Below are positions 1-7,631 of a DNA stretch of 64,000 bases, piece by piece. The notes beneath the pieces were generated by a model. It was given only the letters and a program-made list of their open reading frames with translations, was not told the DNA's origin and ran no database searches. The DNA lies in contig VIAD01000001.1 of NCBI GenBank assembly GCA_006546595.1, positions 490,596-554,595 of the forward strand. Reading direction: 5' to 3'. Position 1 is the stretch's first letter. Each line of letters starts with the position of its first letter. This DNA is from Moraxellaceae bacterium AER2_44_116. GTDB lineage: Bacteria > Pseudomonadota > Gammaproteobacteria > Pseudomonadales > Moraxellaceae. Both the position numbers and the translations under genes were made by a program.

Positions 1-30
1 GCACTGTGATGAAACAACGGAGATAGAGAA

Positions 31-216
31 ATGACTGGCATGATTCTGCTATATATTTTTGGAACGTTTTCGGCCATTTTTGCTTTTGCAGGCATTTGTT
101 GGTGGGCTTACACACCTGCCAACAAAAAGCGTTTTGAGCAGGATGCCCAGTTGGCTTTAGATAGCGATCCTCTCTATCAAAAAAACCGTCACTTAGCGGG
201 AGATAAATCAAAATGA
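31..216 (+). CDS. ccoQ: cbb3-type cytochrome c oxidase subunit CcoQ
   Basis: This 61-residue protein has one N-terminal membrane helix (about residues 5-27) followed by a short charged cytoplasmic tail, the usual CcoQ layout. CcoQ is a small non-catalytic subunit that stabilises the cbb3 terminal oxidase in the inner membrane. It sits directly upstream of ccoP with a 4-base ATGA overlap, so the two are translationally coupled. A GGAGA-like ribosome site precedes the ATG. The first bases of the window probably hold the last codons of ccoO (a TGA is present at 7-9), but too little is visible to annotate it. The identification rests on context as much as sequence, since CcoQ is poorly conserved. 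Confidence 0.88.
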   Translation: MTGMILLYIFGTFSAIFAFAGICWWAYTPANKKRFEQDAQLALDSDPLYQKNRHLAGDKSK

Positions 217-1121
217 GCGCGTTCTGGAGTGCTTATATCACTATCCTGTCATTGGGCTGCTTGGCATTTGTTGCAGGCGCAATGATTTTTACAACTCGCC
301 TTGATGTCCATCGAGAAGATGATGGAACAACAGGCCATGATTATGATGGCATCAAAGAATATGACAACCCTATGCCGCGCTGGTGGGTAAAAATGTTCTG
401 GATGGGTATCGTTTTTTTCATCTGTTATGTCGCTTTATATCCAGCTTTGGGTTCTTACAAAGGCTATTTAAACTGGACATCGCATGGCGAGCATGACAAA
501 GACAAAGCCGAATATGATGCAAAATACGGCCCTATTTTCAAAGCTTATGCAGAAAAGCCCGTTGAAGAATTGGCTCAAGATGCAGCTGCGATGAAAATTG
601 CGGGTCGTCTGTATGCAAATAACTGCGCGGCTTGTCATGGTGCGGATGCTCGTGGTGCTAAAGGTTTTCCGAATTTAACCGATGATGATTGGTTATACGG
701 TGGTGAACCCGATAAGCTAATTGAAACATTAACCAATGGCCGTTTGGCAGTTGTTGGTGGTTCAAAAATGCCAGCATGGGGCGAGACATTAGGTGAGCAA
801 GGTATCAAAGAAGTAGCAGCTTACGTCTTAACCTTGTCTGATCGTAAGTTATCTGAAGCTGATAGCAAACTGGCTGAAGCAGGTCAAGCACGTTTTGTCG
901 TTTGCGCTGCATGTCATGGCGCAGAAGGCAAAGGCAATCAAGCACTAGGCGCACCTAATTTAACTGATACCATTTGGTTATACGGTGGCAGCAAAGCGAC
1001 TATCGAAGAAACACTTCGCAAAGGTCGTAATGGTGCAATGCCTGCTTGGGGTGAAAGCCTAGGTAAAGAAAAAGTACATTTGCTTGCTGCTTATGTATGG
1101 TCACTTTCTCACGGCAAATAA
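213..1121 (+). CDS. ccoP: cbb3-type cytochrome c oxidase diheme subunit CcoP
   Basis: CcoP is the diheme c subunit that passes electrons to the CcoN/CcoO core of the cbb3 oxidase. The 302-residue protein has two N-terminal membrane helices (about 8-27 and 58-79) and then two periplasmic cytochrome c domains. Each domain carries a CAACH heme site (C138-H142 and C231-H235). Each also has a downstream methionine in a MPAWGE motif as the likely axial ligand. Length and layout match gammaproteobacterial CcoP. It overlaps ccoQ by 4 bases and is followed by a strong hairpin terminator, so it ends the structural oxidase operon. Confidence 0.97.
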   Translation: MSAFWSAYITILSLGCLAFVAGAMIFTTRLDVHREDDGTTGHDYDGIKEYDNPMPRWWVKMFWMGIVFFICYVALYPALGSYKGYLNWTSHGEHDKDKAEYDAKYGPIFKAYAEKPVEELAQDAAAMKIAGRLYANNCAACHGADARGAKGFPNLTDDDWLYGGEPDKLIETLTNGRLAVVGGSKMPAWGETLGEQGIKEVAAYVLTLSDRKLSEADSKLAEAGQARFVVCAACHGAEGKGNQALGAPNLTDTIWLYGGSKATIEETLRKGRNGAMPAWGESLGKEKVHLLAAYVWSLSHGK

Positions 1122-1161
1122 TCTATCAGCAAAGTTGATGTCACGGATCAATTTTAACAGT

Positions 1162-1204
1162 AAACCTTATCTACAATAGACGTTATATTGTAGGTAAGGT
1201 TTTT
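1162..1204 (+). terminator. Intrinsic terminator after ccoP
   Basis: A 17-bp stem (1162-1178 with 1186-1202, one G-T wobble) encloses a 7-base loop and runs into TTTT. It lies 40 bases after the ccoP stop and separates the structural cco operon from the maturation genes. Confidence 0.88.
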
Positions 1205-1257
1205 AACCACACACTCTTCTCTTATCTTTTATAGGGACATTTTAAAACTTTTAGGCT

Positions 1258-1290
1258 TTACGCAAAATGCGCTTTTGCGTAAGTCCTAAT
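1258..1290. repeat. Inverted repeat carrying an ACTTACGC-type end, possible IS/MITE remnant
   Basis: TTACGCAAAA at 1258-1267 is repeated inverted at 1273-1282 and continues as GCGTAAGTCC. The same GCGTAAGTCC string occurs at 18709-18718 at one end of a MITE-like element. The stretch 1290-1350 up to ccoG shows no further clear feature. I infer a transposon-end relic, because GGACTTACGC resembles inverted repeats I associate with some IS elements. No transposase is present. Confidence 0.4.
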
Positions 1291-1353
1291 TTTTGTGCCT
1301 GAACCATTGATGGCATAAATCCCGTTATCCCATTTATAGGTTGATGACCCGCT

Positions 1354-2778
1354 ATGAGCCAAAAAATCCCTACGCAAGACAACTCGCCTGATCCTGTCAA
1401 AATTCACAGTCCTGACCACGATGCCATTGCCAAAAAACGCAAAATTCATCCGCGTTCTATTAGTGGTTTTTTTAGCAAAATGCGTCTTTCCAGCATGACG
1501 TTTGTCATACTCATCTACTCGCTGTTGCCATGGGTGAATTGGGAAGGTCGCCAAGCACTATTATTTGATTTACCCCACCGCCAATTTTTTATTTTTGGTT
1601 GGACATTTGCGCCACAAGACTTTTTCTTTTTGTCGTGGCTGTTAATGATTGCCGCTTTTGGCTTATTTGTGGTGACCGTTTTTGCAGGGCGTGTTTTTTG
1701 TGGTTATGTTTGTCCACAGTCCACATGGACGAAAATTTTTATGTGGATTGAACACCTAACTGAAGGTGAACGTAACGCCCGTATCAAACTGGATAAAGCC
1801 CCGTTCTCAGGCGAAAAACTCATACGTAAAAGTGTCAAACATTTTTTATGGTTAGTCGTAGCCTTTGCGACAGGCTTTATTTTTGTTGGTTACTTCACGC
1901 CCATTCGTAGCCTTGCACCTGAGTTTTTCACAGGTTCATTAGAAGGCTGGGGATACTTTTTTATTGGCCTATTTACCACTTTCACTTACATGAATGCAGG
2001 ATGGTTGCGCGAGCAAGTATGCTTCATTATGTGTCCGTATGGCCGTTTTCAAAGCGTGATGTTTGATAAAGACACATTGATTGTTTCTTATGATAGTGAA
2101 CGCGGAGAACCCCGTGGCAAACGTAAAAAAGATGTTGACCTCAAGGATGCGGGCTTAGGCTCATGTATTGATTGTCAGCTCTGTGTACAAGTTTGTCCTA
2201 CAGGCATTGATATTCGTGATGGTTTACAATTTCAGTGTATTCAATGTGCGCTGTGTATTGATGCCTGCGACAGTATCATGGATCAAATGAACTATCCTAG
2301 AGGCTTGGTACGCTACACAACCGAACACATTCTAAAAGAAAAAACAGGTTATCACTGGTTGCGTCCGCGTTTAATCGGCTTTTTCTCTGTACTCATGATT
2401 ATGGTCGGACTATTTGTTTACTCGCTCGCCACACGCGTACCCTTAGCGATTGAAGCCATTCGTGACCGCAACCAGTTATATCGTGAAAACAGCGAGGGCT
2501 TAATTGAGAATGTTTACACGCTTAAAATCATGAACAAATCTCAGCAAGCGGCAACTTACCATCTGTCTATTGAAGGTAATGAACATATTAGTCTCGTTGA
2601 TGTGCCTGATTTCTCTTTAGCCGCAGGTGAAATTTCCACCTTACCCGTCACACTGCAAGCGGATCCCGGTAACTTGAAAAAATCCAACTATGAAGTTGAA
2701 TTCAAAATCAAAGCCATCAATGATGAAGAACTAGAGGCAGAAACAGAAAGTCGTTTCTTAGCCCCTGCAAGTCATTAA
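1354..2778 (+). CDS. ccoG: Cytochrome c oxidase accessory protein CcoG (polyferredoxin-like)
   Basis: CcoG (RdxA/FixG family) is an inner-membrane iron-sulfur protein needed for cbb3 assembly. In characterised members it reduces Cu(II) before copper insertion. The 474-residue protein has several membrane helices, a C116-x3-C120-P motif, a C223-x3-C227-P motif, and two 4Fe-4S ferredoxin clusters (C271/C274/C277/C281 and C295/C298/C301/C305). A C-terminal immunoglobulin-like FixG_C domain (about 370-470) follows the last helix. It heads the accessory group ccoG-ccoH-ccoI-ccoS. The ribosome site upstream of the ATG is weak. Confidence 0.96.
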   Translation: MSQKIPTQDNSPDPVKIHSPDHDAIAKKRKIHPRSISGFFSKMRLSSMTFVILIYSLLPWVNWEGRQALLFDLPHRQFFIFGWTFAPQDFFFLSWLLMIAAFGLFVVTVFAGRVFCGYVCPQSTWTKIFMWIEHLTEGERNARIKLDKAPFSGEKLIRKSVKHFLWLVVAFATGFIFVGYFTPIRSLAPEFFTGSLEGWGYFFIGLFTTFTYMNAGWLREQVCFIMCPYGRFQSVMFDKDTLIVSYDSERGEPRGKRKKDVDLKDAGLGSCIDCQLCVQVCPTGIDIRDGLQFQCIQCALCIDACDSIMDQMNYPRGLVRYTTEHILKEKTGYHWLRPRLIGFFSVLMIMVGLFVYSLATRVPLAIEAIRDRNQLYRENSEGLIENVYTLKIMNKSQQAATYHLSIEGNEHISLVDVPDFSLAAGEISTLPVTLQADPGNLKKSNYEVEFKIKAINDEELEAETESRFLAPASH

Positions 2779-2780
2779 TT

Positions 2781-2848
2781 TGGGGGACTGCCCCCTTCGA
2801 CTCCACTCAGGGAACGTTTAGGCGTTGGCTGAGTGGAGTCGAAGCCCC
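2781..2848. repeat. Dispersed palindromic repeat, family A copy 1 (possible ccoG terminator)
   Basis: CTTCGACTCCACTCAG (2795-2810) is repeated as a perfect inverted copy at 2829-2844. A small G5/C5 hairpin lies on the left. The right arm runs into CCCCGTTTTT, so this copy may act as the ccoG terminator. Related copies lie at 7151-7200, 12189-12248, 24979-25027 and 41890-41938. Confidence 0.85.
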
Positions 2849-2901
2849 GTTTTTAAGTATTTTTACGTTACAATAAACAACCCATCCTACAAGGTATCCT
2901 C

Positions 2902-3423
2902 ATGCAAGAATCCCTAAAACCCGATGCTAAGCCGTGGTTTCATAATCCGTGGGTTTGGTTATTAATTTTGATACCACTGACCTCTGTTTGCCTAAGTTTT
3001 ACCATGTTATGGGTTGCTGTGACCAATAAAGACCCTGAAGTGCAAGACGATTGGTACAAAGATAAAAAAGCAGTACGTCAAGACTTTGCTCGCGACGAAT
3101 ATGCCAGCGCATTAAGCATTCAAGCACAATACACACACACAGGAAAAGCCGTTAAATTTGTGATTAACAGCACTTACAATCTGGATAGCAATGCCCTGCC
3201 TGCAACGCTGACCTTGGCTTTTTCGCACCCAACCGACTCAAAGCGAGACTTATCGACTGTATTGCAAAAACAAGCAGATGGTAGTTACACCACCACCTTA
3301 GACCGTGAGTTAACAGGTCGTTATTACCTCACTCTCAGCAACACCGTATGGCGTTTAAAAGATATGGTTTTTTTACCGTTAAGCGAAGCGATTACTATTA
3401 AGCCAGAGCCGATTAAATCGTAA
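2902..3423 (+). CDS. ccoH: FixH/CcoH family cbb3 oxidase assembly protein
   Basis: CcoH is a small single-pass membrane protein that helps assemble and stabilise the cbb3 oxidase. The 173-residue product has one helix (about 17-39) preceded by a short cytoplasmic segment with a PWFHNPWVW motif. A periplasmic FixH domain follows, including the typical DDWYKDKKAVRQD stretch. Its TAA stop abuts the ccoI ATG with no gap, implying coupled translation. Confidence 0.93.
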   Translation: MQESLKPDAKPWFHNPWVWLLILIPLTSVCLSFTMLWVAVTNKDPEVQDDWYKDKKAVRQDFARDEYASALSIQAQYTHTGKAVKFVINSTYNLDSNALPATLTLAFSHPTDSKRDLSTVLQKQADGSYTTTLDRELTGRYYLTLSNTVWRLKDMVFLPLSEAITIKPEPIKS

Positions 3424-5805
3424 ATGACTACCTGTTTTCATTGTGGTGAACCTCTGCCAGTCAAACCTTTTCAATTTAAGGTACTGGGAGAAATGCGTGA
3501 ATTGTGCTGTATGGGCTGTTACGCCGTTACGGAGGCAATCGTTAATGCAGGCTTAGAACATTATTATCAAGAGCGTGATGTTATTAGCCCTACCGCGCCT
3601 TTGCCCGAAGCACTCACCATTTTGCAAGGCTACGACCATCCCGATACTCAACAACAGTTTATTCATCGTGAACAAAATTTAGCCTGCGCTGAGTTAAGCG
3701 TTGAAGGCGTATCTTGTGCCGCGTGTGCGTGGCTGATTGAGCGACGACTGATTCAAGAACCTGCGGTTAGCCAAGCCAGCGTCAATTTAAGCAGTCATCG
3801 TTTACGATTATTGTGGGATGACAGCAAAACCCCGTTAAGCCAATTATTATCTGATCTTGAAAAACTCGGCTATAAAGCACGCCCTTTTCGTACCGATACT
3901 CACGCTGGTTTGCTCAAAAAAGAGTCCCGACAATTACTTATGCGTTTAGGCGTTGCCGCGCTGGGTTCTATGCAAGCGATGATGTACGCGACAGGCATTT
4001 ATTTTGGCGCATTTACAGGCATGGAAGTGCAATATCGGGATTATTTCCGTTGGATTTCCTTGATTGTCACAACACCCATTTTCTTTTATTCAGGTTATGT
4101 CTTTTATCGTTCCGCATGGTACGCCATTAAAGCGCGTAGCTTGAATATGGATGTGCCTGTTTCTATTGCGTTGATCATTAGTTTTTTTGCGAGTATTTAT
4201 GCCACCGTGACAGGTTCAGGTGAAACGTATTTTGACTCGGTCAGTATGTTTATCTTCTTCTTACTGACAGGCCGTTATTTAGAAGCCAAAGCCCGCCGAC
4301 AAGCCAGTGAAACCGCCACCGACCTAATTCCTATTTTGCCTAGATTGGCGCATCGCGTTTTAACAGACGGTCATCACGAGCAAATTCCCGTGACCCAACT
4401 TCAGGTTGGCGATAAGGTGTTGGTCAAAGCAGGTGAAACCCTTCCTTGTGACGGCAAAGTCCTAGAAGGCAGTAGTGCCGTCTCCGAAGCATTGTTAACG
4501 GGCGAGCCGCTCCCCATTAGCAAAACTGTCGGTGATTGTGTCGTGAGTGGCAGTCAAAACCACGATAGCCCGATGATCATCGAAGTCACTAAATCGGCAC
4601 AAAGCAGCACTTTAGCCACCTTACACCAGTTAATTAATCGCGCTTTATCCGAAAAACCTTTGCTCGCCCAACGCGCTGACAAAATGGCACATTGGTTTGT
4701 CGCCCGTGTTTTAGTATTAGCCGTTGTGGTGTATGTGGGCTGGTATTTTGTTGAACCAAGTCATGCTTTTTGGGCGATGTTAGCCGTGTTAGTAGCAACC
4801 TGCCCCTGTGCGCTATCATTAGCCACGCCTGTTGCCCTCACGGCGGCCACCAATACCTTGGCGGAACACGGTTTTTTAGTCACACGCGGTCATGTTTTAG
4901 AAACCGTAGCTCAAGCCACTCATATTGTGTTTGATAAAACAGGTACACTTACCGAAGGTAAATTAGAACTGGTGAGCGTTCACGTTTTTCAGGGTGACGA
5001 GCAACACGCCAAGTTACTTGCGGCAGCATTAGAGCAATATTCTGAACATCCTGTTGCTGCGGCATTTAAGCCATTGCGTTTAGATGATTTACCGTCAGTG
5101 ACAGATATGCACAATACAGCAGGCGCAGGTTTAACGGGGACGATTAATGGCCAAGTGTATCGTATTGGTCATGCTGAATTTGCCTTAGGCCACGACGCAG
5201 AAACTCCCGCCGAAGGCTATTTGCGTATTTGGCTCAGTAGCCAGCAGCAAGCGATTGCTAGCTTTGATTTTCGAGATAAAGTTCGTCCTGAAGCGCAAAG
5301 TGTCATCAGCATGTTAAAACAAAAAGGCTTAACAACGCTGATATTGTCTGGTGACCAATCGCACGCACCACAAAAACTGGCTGCACAGTTGGGAATTGAT
5401 ACCGTGTTAGGCGGATTATCACCGCAAGAAAAATCCGCCTATGTGCAACAACTACAAGCTGATGGCGCAATTGTTATTATGGTCGGTGATGGCGTGAATG
5501 ATGCACCTGTTTTGGGTCAGTCTCATGTGTCTGTCGCCATGAGTTCGGGTGCAGATTTAGCACAAACCACCGCCGATGCAATTTTATTAGGTGATCGCCT
5601 AAGTGCTTTAGTGACGGCTCGCCAAATCGCGATTAAAACTCAAATCGTGATTAAGCAAAACTTAAAATGGGCTTTCGTTTATAATCTGTCTGTCTTGCCT
5701 CCTGCCGCGTTGGGTTATATTCCGCCTTGGTTGGCTGCCATTGGTATGTCACTGAGTTCGTTATTTGTTGTATTGAATGCCCTGCGCTTAAAGCGGGTCA
5801 ACTGA
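3424..5805 (+). CDS. ccoI: Copper-translocating P1B-type ATPase CcoI
   Basis: CcoI/FixI exports copper for insertion into the cbb3 oxidase and uses ATP at the inner membrane. The 793-residue protein starts with an N-terminal Cys-rich metal-binding segment (CFHCG, CMGC). A heavy-metal-associated domain follows with C98-A-A-C101. After it come the transmembrane helices, the CPC metal site (460-462), the phosphorylation motif DKTGT (D504) and the hinge motif GDGVND (from 688). All catalytic motifs are intact. It lies between ccoH and ccoS in the standard maturation order, which separates it from the general copper-detoxification ATPase CopA. Confidence 0.96.
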   Translation: MTTCFHCGEPLPVKPFQFKVLGEMRELCCMGCYAVTEAIVNAGLEHYYQERDVISPTAPLPEALTILQGYDHPDTQQQFIHREQNLACAELSVEGVSCAACAWLIERRLIQEPAVSQASVNLSSHRLRLLWDDSKTPLSQLLSDLEKLGYKARPFRTDTHAGLLKKESRQLLMRLGVAALGSMQAMMYATGIYFGAFTGMEVQYRDYFRWISLIVTTPIFFYSGYVFYRSAWYAIKARSLNMDVPVSIALIISFFASIYATVTGSGETYFDSVSMFIFFLLTGRYLEAKARRQASETATDLIPILPRLAHRVLTDGHHEQIPVTQLQVGDKVLVKAGETLPCDGKVLEGSSAVSEALLTGEPLPISKTVGDCVVSGSQNHDSPMIIEVTKSAQSSTLATLHQLINRALSEKPLLAQRADKMAHWFVARVLVLAVVVYVGWYFVEPSHAFWAMLAVLVATCPCALSLATPVALTAATNTLAEHGFLVTRGHVLETVAQATHIVFDKTGTLTEGKLELVSVHVFQGDEQHAKLLAAALEQYSEHPVAAAFKPLRLDDLPSVTDMHNTAGAGLTGTINGQVYRIGHAEFALGHDAETPAEGYLRIWLSSQQQAIASFDFRDKVRPEAQSVISMLKQKGLTTLILSGDQSHAPQKLAAQLGIDTVLGGLSPQEKSAYVQQLQADGAIVIMVGDGVNDAPVLGQSHVSVAMSSGADLAQTTADAILLGDRLSALVTARQIAIKTQIVIKQNLKWAFVYNLSVLPPAALGYIPPWLAAIGMSLSSLFVVLNALRLKRVN

Positions 5806-5815
5806 GGTTAAAACT

Positions 5816-5980
5816 GTGGATATTATTTATCTCTTAGTGCCATTAAGCGTTATGTTTTTAGGTTGTGCTATTTGGGCATTGTTATGGGCGATTAAAAGCG
5901 ATCAATTTGAAGACTTAGAAGGCCCTGCCAGCCGCATTATCATGGATGACCGTGAACTGAGACGCAAAAAAGATGAATGA
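5816..5980 (+). CDS. ccoS: cbb3-type cytochrome oxidase assembly protein CcoS
   Basis: This 54-residue gene begins at GTG 5816 behind a GAGG ribosome site. The product has a single N-terminal membrane helix (about 4-26), then the CcoS signature of a short linker with KSDQFEDLEGPASRII and a charged C-terminus. CcoS is required to insert heme and copper cofactors into the cbb3 catalytic subunit. It follows ccoI by 10 bases and overlaps the next gene by 8 bases. It is easily missed because of its size and GTG start. Confidence 0.93.
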   Translation: MDIIYLLVPLSVMFLGCAIWALLWAIKSDQFEDLEGPASRIIMDDRELRRKKDE

Positions 5981-6830
5981 CTTTTTGATTATTGGTACTG
6001 CCCTCGCTGCGGGTTTTTTTGGTTCTCCGCATTGCTTGGGTATGTGTGGCGGAATCGTCAGTGCCTTAAGTTTTGCTTTATCCAGCCAAACACCACAGCG
6101 TCGCTTTATGCTGCAAACGCTCTATCATCTTGGCCGTTTAATCTCGTATAGCTTTTTAGGTTTACTGGTTGGGCTATTAGGTCAAGGTTTATTAGCTCCC
6201 CTCGCCAACTCAAAATGGCCTTATATTGCCACGGCCTTAATGATGATTGCCTTTGGTTTGTATTTAACAGGCTGGTGGCGTGGACTGGATAAACTGGAAG
6301 CCTTAGGTGGCCGTTTATGGCAAAAAATGTCGCCCTTGCGCCAGCGTTTTATGCCAATTAATAGCCCGCCTCGTGCCTTGATTGCAGGGATGTTATGGGG
6401 ATTTTTACCCTGTGGCTTAGTCTATAGTGCCTTAGCTTTAGCCTTAACCAGTGCCAATGCAGTTACATCTAGTATGGCAATGCTAGCATTTGGTTTAGGG
6501 ACTTTACCAATGATGCTATTAGCAGGCAGTACCGCAGGGGCATTAAAGCAAAAACTCCAGCAGCAAGGCTGGCGCACCGCCAATGGTTTGTTGGTCATTG
6601 CATTTGGCGTATGGACATTGTTGCAAGCGATGATGCACAGCGCAGGTAATCATCATAATCACGCATCACATCAGCATCCTATTAAGCCTTCTGCCACGAC
6701 AACTCAGCCATCCAATCCCGTTGCACCAAAAACCGTACCTGAACATCATCATGTTGAAGGCATGGATATGTCTAATATGCCTGCTGAAGAAATGACAACC
6801 ATGCCAAAACATGAACATCATCACCCGTAA
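5973..6830 (+). CDS. TauE/SafE-like (UreH/DsbD-type) membrane protein with His/Met-rich tail
   Basis: The 285-residue protein has about six membrane helices (residues 1-225). It has the GSPHCLGMCGG and GFLPCGLVYSALALA motifs of the sulfite-exporter/UreH-like family that is often found next to ccoS. It overlaps ccoS by 8 bases, so it belongs to the maturation operon. The conserved Cys-Gly and Pro-Cys pairs and the location suggest copper or thiol handling for cbb3 assembly (inference). The last about 60 residues are a soluble tail rich in His and Met (HHNHASHQH, HHHVEGMDMSNM, KHEHHH), a plausible copper-binding segment. Substrate is unknown. Confidence 0.85.
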   Translation: MNDFLIIGTALAAGFFGSPHCLGMCGGIVSALSFALSSQTPQRRFMLQTLYHLGRLISYSFLGLLVGLLGQGLLAPLANSKWPYIATALMMIAFGLYLTGWWRGLDKLEALGGRLWQKMSPLRQRFMPINSPPRALIAGMLWGFLPCGLVYSALALALTSANAVTSSMAMLAFGLGTLPMMLLAGSTAGALKQKLQQQGWRTANGLLVIAFGVWTLLQAMMHSAGNHHNHASHQHPIKPSATTTQPSNPVAPKTVPEHHHVEGMDMSNMPAEEMTTMPKHEHHHP

Positions 6831-6850
6831 TTTTGATTTGAGTCCGCGCT

Positions 6851-7099
6851 ATGACTGTTCCTGCTAACAACGACCCATTACATGGCTTAACCTTAGAAGC
6901 GTTACTGACCCGCTTAGTGGCATTGTATGGTTGGGCAGAATTAGCCCGTTTTATTGATATTCGTTGTTTTAGCCACGACCCGAGTATTAAGTCGAGCTTG
7001 ACATTTTTACGCCGTATGCCGTGGGCAAGAAAACAAGTTGAAGATTTTTATATTGCTTATGGCCATGATGAATGGCTGAAAGACCATGCGGATAGCTAA
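6851..7099 (+). CDS. VF530 family (DUF2132) small DNA-binding protein
   Basis: The 82-residue protein matches the VF530 family across its whole length. It shows DPLHGLTLEALLTRLV, YGWAEL, the SIKSSLTFLRRMPWARKQVE core, and a closing FYIAYG segment. The family has a small helical fold resembling DNA-binding SAP-like domains, but its role is not established. It follows the TauE-like gene by 20 bases and may be cotranscribed with it. Confidence 0.9.
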   Translation: MTVPANNDPLHGLTLEALLTRLVALYGWAELARFIDIRCFSHDPSIKSSLTFLRRMPWARKQVEDFYIAYGHDEWLKDHADS

Positions 7100-7150
7100 A
7101 ATCTGTTAAACATTGGGGGTTCGCAATAGTGGAATCGTCTCAACAAATGG

Positions 7151-7200
7151 CTTCGACTCCGCTCAGCCAACGGAAAAATGTTCCCTGAGTGGAGTCGAAG
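7151..7200. repeat. Dispersed palindromic repeat, family A copy 2
   Basis: CTTCGACTCCGCTCAG (7151-7166) pairs with CTGAGTGGAGTCGAAG (7185-7200), with one mismatch and an 18-base spacer. It lies between the VF530 gene and the RRM gene. Confidence 0.85.
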
Positions 7201-7322
7201 GGTTAATTTAAGCCAATGTTGAGCAAGCACTAATAACCTCTACTCTTTTTAGAACTTACACCATGCCTAAGTTCTGTATTTACCACTTGGCTGTTAGCAG
7301 CCGATTTATTTTTGGAAACTTG

Positions 7323-7574
7323 ATGAAAATTATTGCCCGTAACTTATCCCGTGAAACAACGGAAGCAGAACTGACCGCACTTTTTGCTGAATTTGGATTG
7401 GTTGAATCTTGTACATTGGTGATGGATAAAGACACAGGAAAATCTAAAGGTTTTGGCTTTATTGAAATGCCTAAACACATTGAAGCGAAATTGGCGATGA
7501 AACGCTTAAATGCCAAAAAAATTGCTGGTAGTGTGATTCGGGTGAAATTGGCGGACGATGCGGCTAAAAAATAA
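7323..7574 (+). CDS. Small RNA-binding protein with one RRM domain
   Basis: The 83-residue product is a single RNA recognition motif. It has RNP2 (IIARNL, residues 3-8), an acidic helix, RNP1 (KGFGFIEM, about 42-49) and a basic C-terminal end. Such stand-alone RRM proteins occur in proteobacteria and cyanobacteria and often respond to cold. The target RNA cannot be read from sequence. I chose the ATG at 7323 because the domain starts there and a GGAA ribosome site lies 6 bases upstream. An in-frame ATG at 7263 would add 20 residues with no similarity to the family. Confidence 0.88.
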   Translation: MKIIARNLSRETTEAELTALFAEFGLVESCTLVMDKDTGKSKGFGFIEMPKHIEAKLAMKRLNAKKIAGSVIRVKLADDAAKK

Positions 7575-7597
7575 CGAATGCTGATTAGATTTTAGTT

Positions 7598-7625
7598 GTA
7601 GGGGCGATTTATGAATCGCCCCTAC
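7598..7625. repeat. Dispersed palindromic repeat, family C copy 1
   Basis: GTAGGGGCGATT (7598-7609) and its perfect inverted copy (7614-7625) enclose a 4-base loop between the convergent RRM and fadD genes. It may also block read-through in both directions, but it has no T-tract. Confidence 0.85.
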
Positions 7626-7631
7626 ATCCCT

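Noticed and set aside
1133..1149. TTGAT...ATCAA palindrome resembling an FNR/ANR box after ccoP
   Set aside because: The spacer is 7 bases instead of 4 and it lies downstream of ccoP and upstream of a terminator, so it is not at a promoter position.
1258..1554. Reading frame on the minus strand opposite the start of ccoG
   Set aside because: It overlaps ccoG almost entirely, has no family resemblance and starts inside a well-conserved gene; only its last part covers the possible IS remnant.
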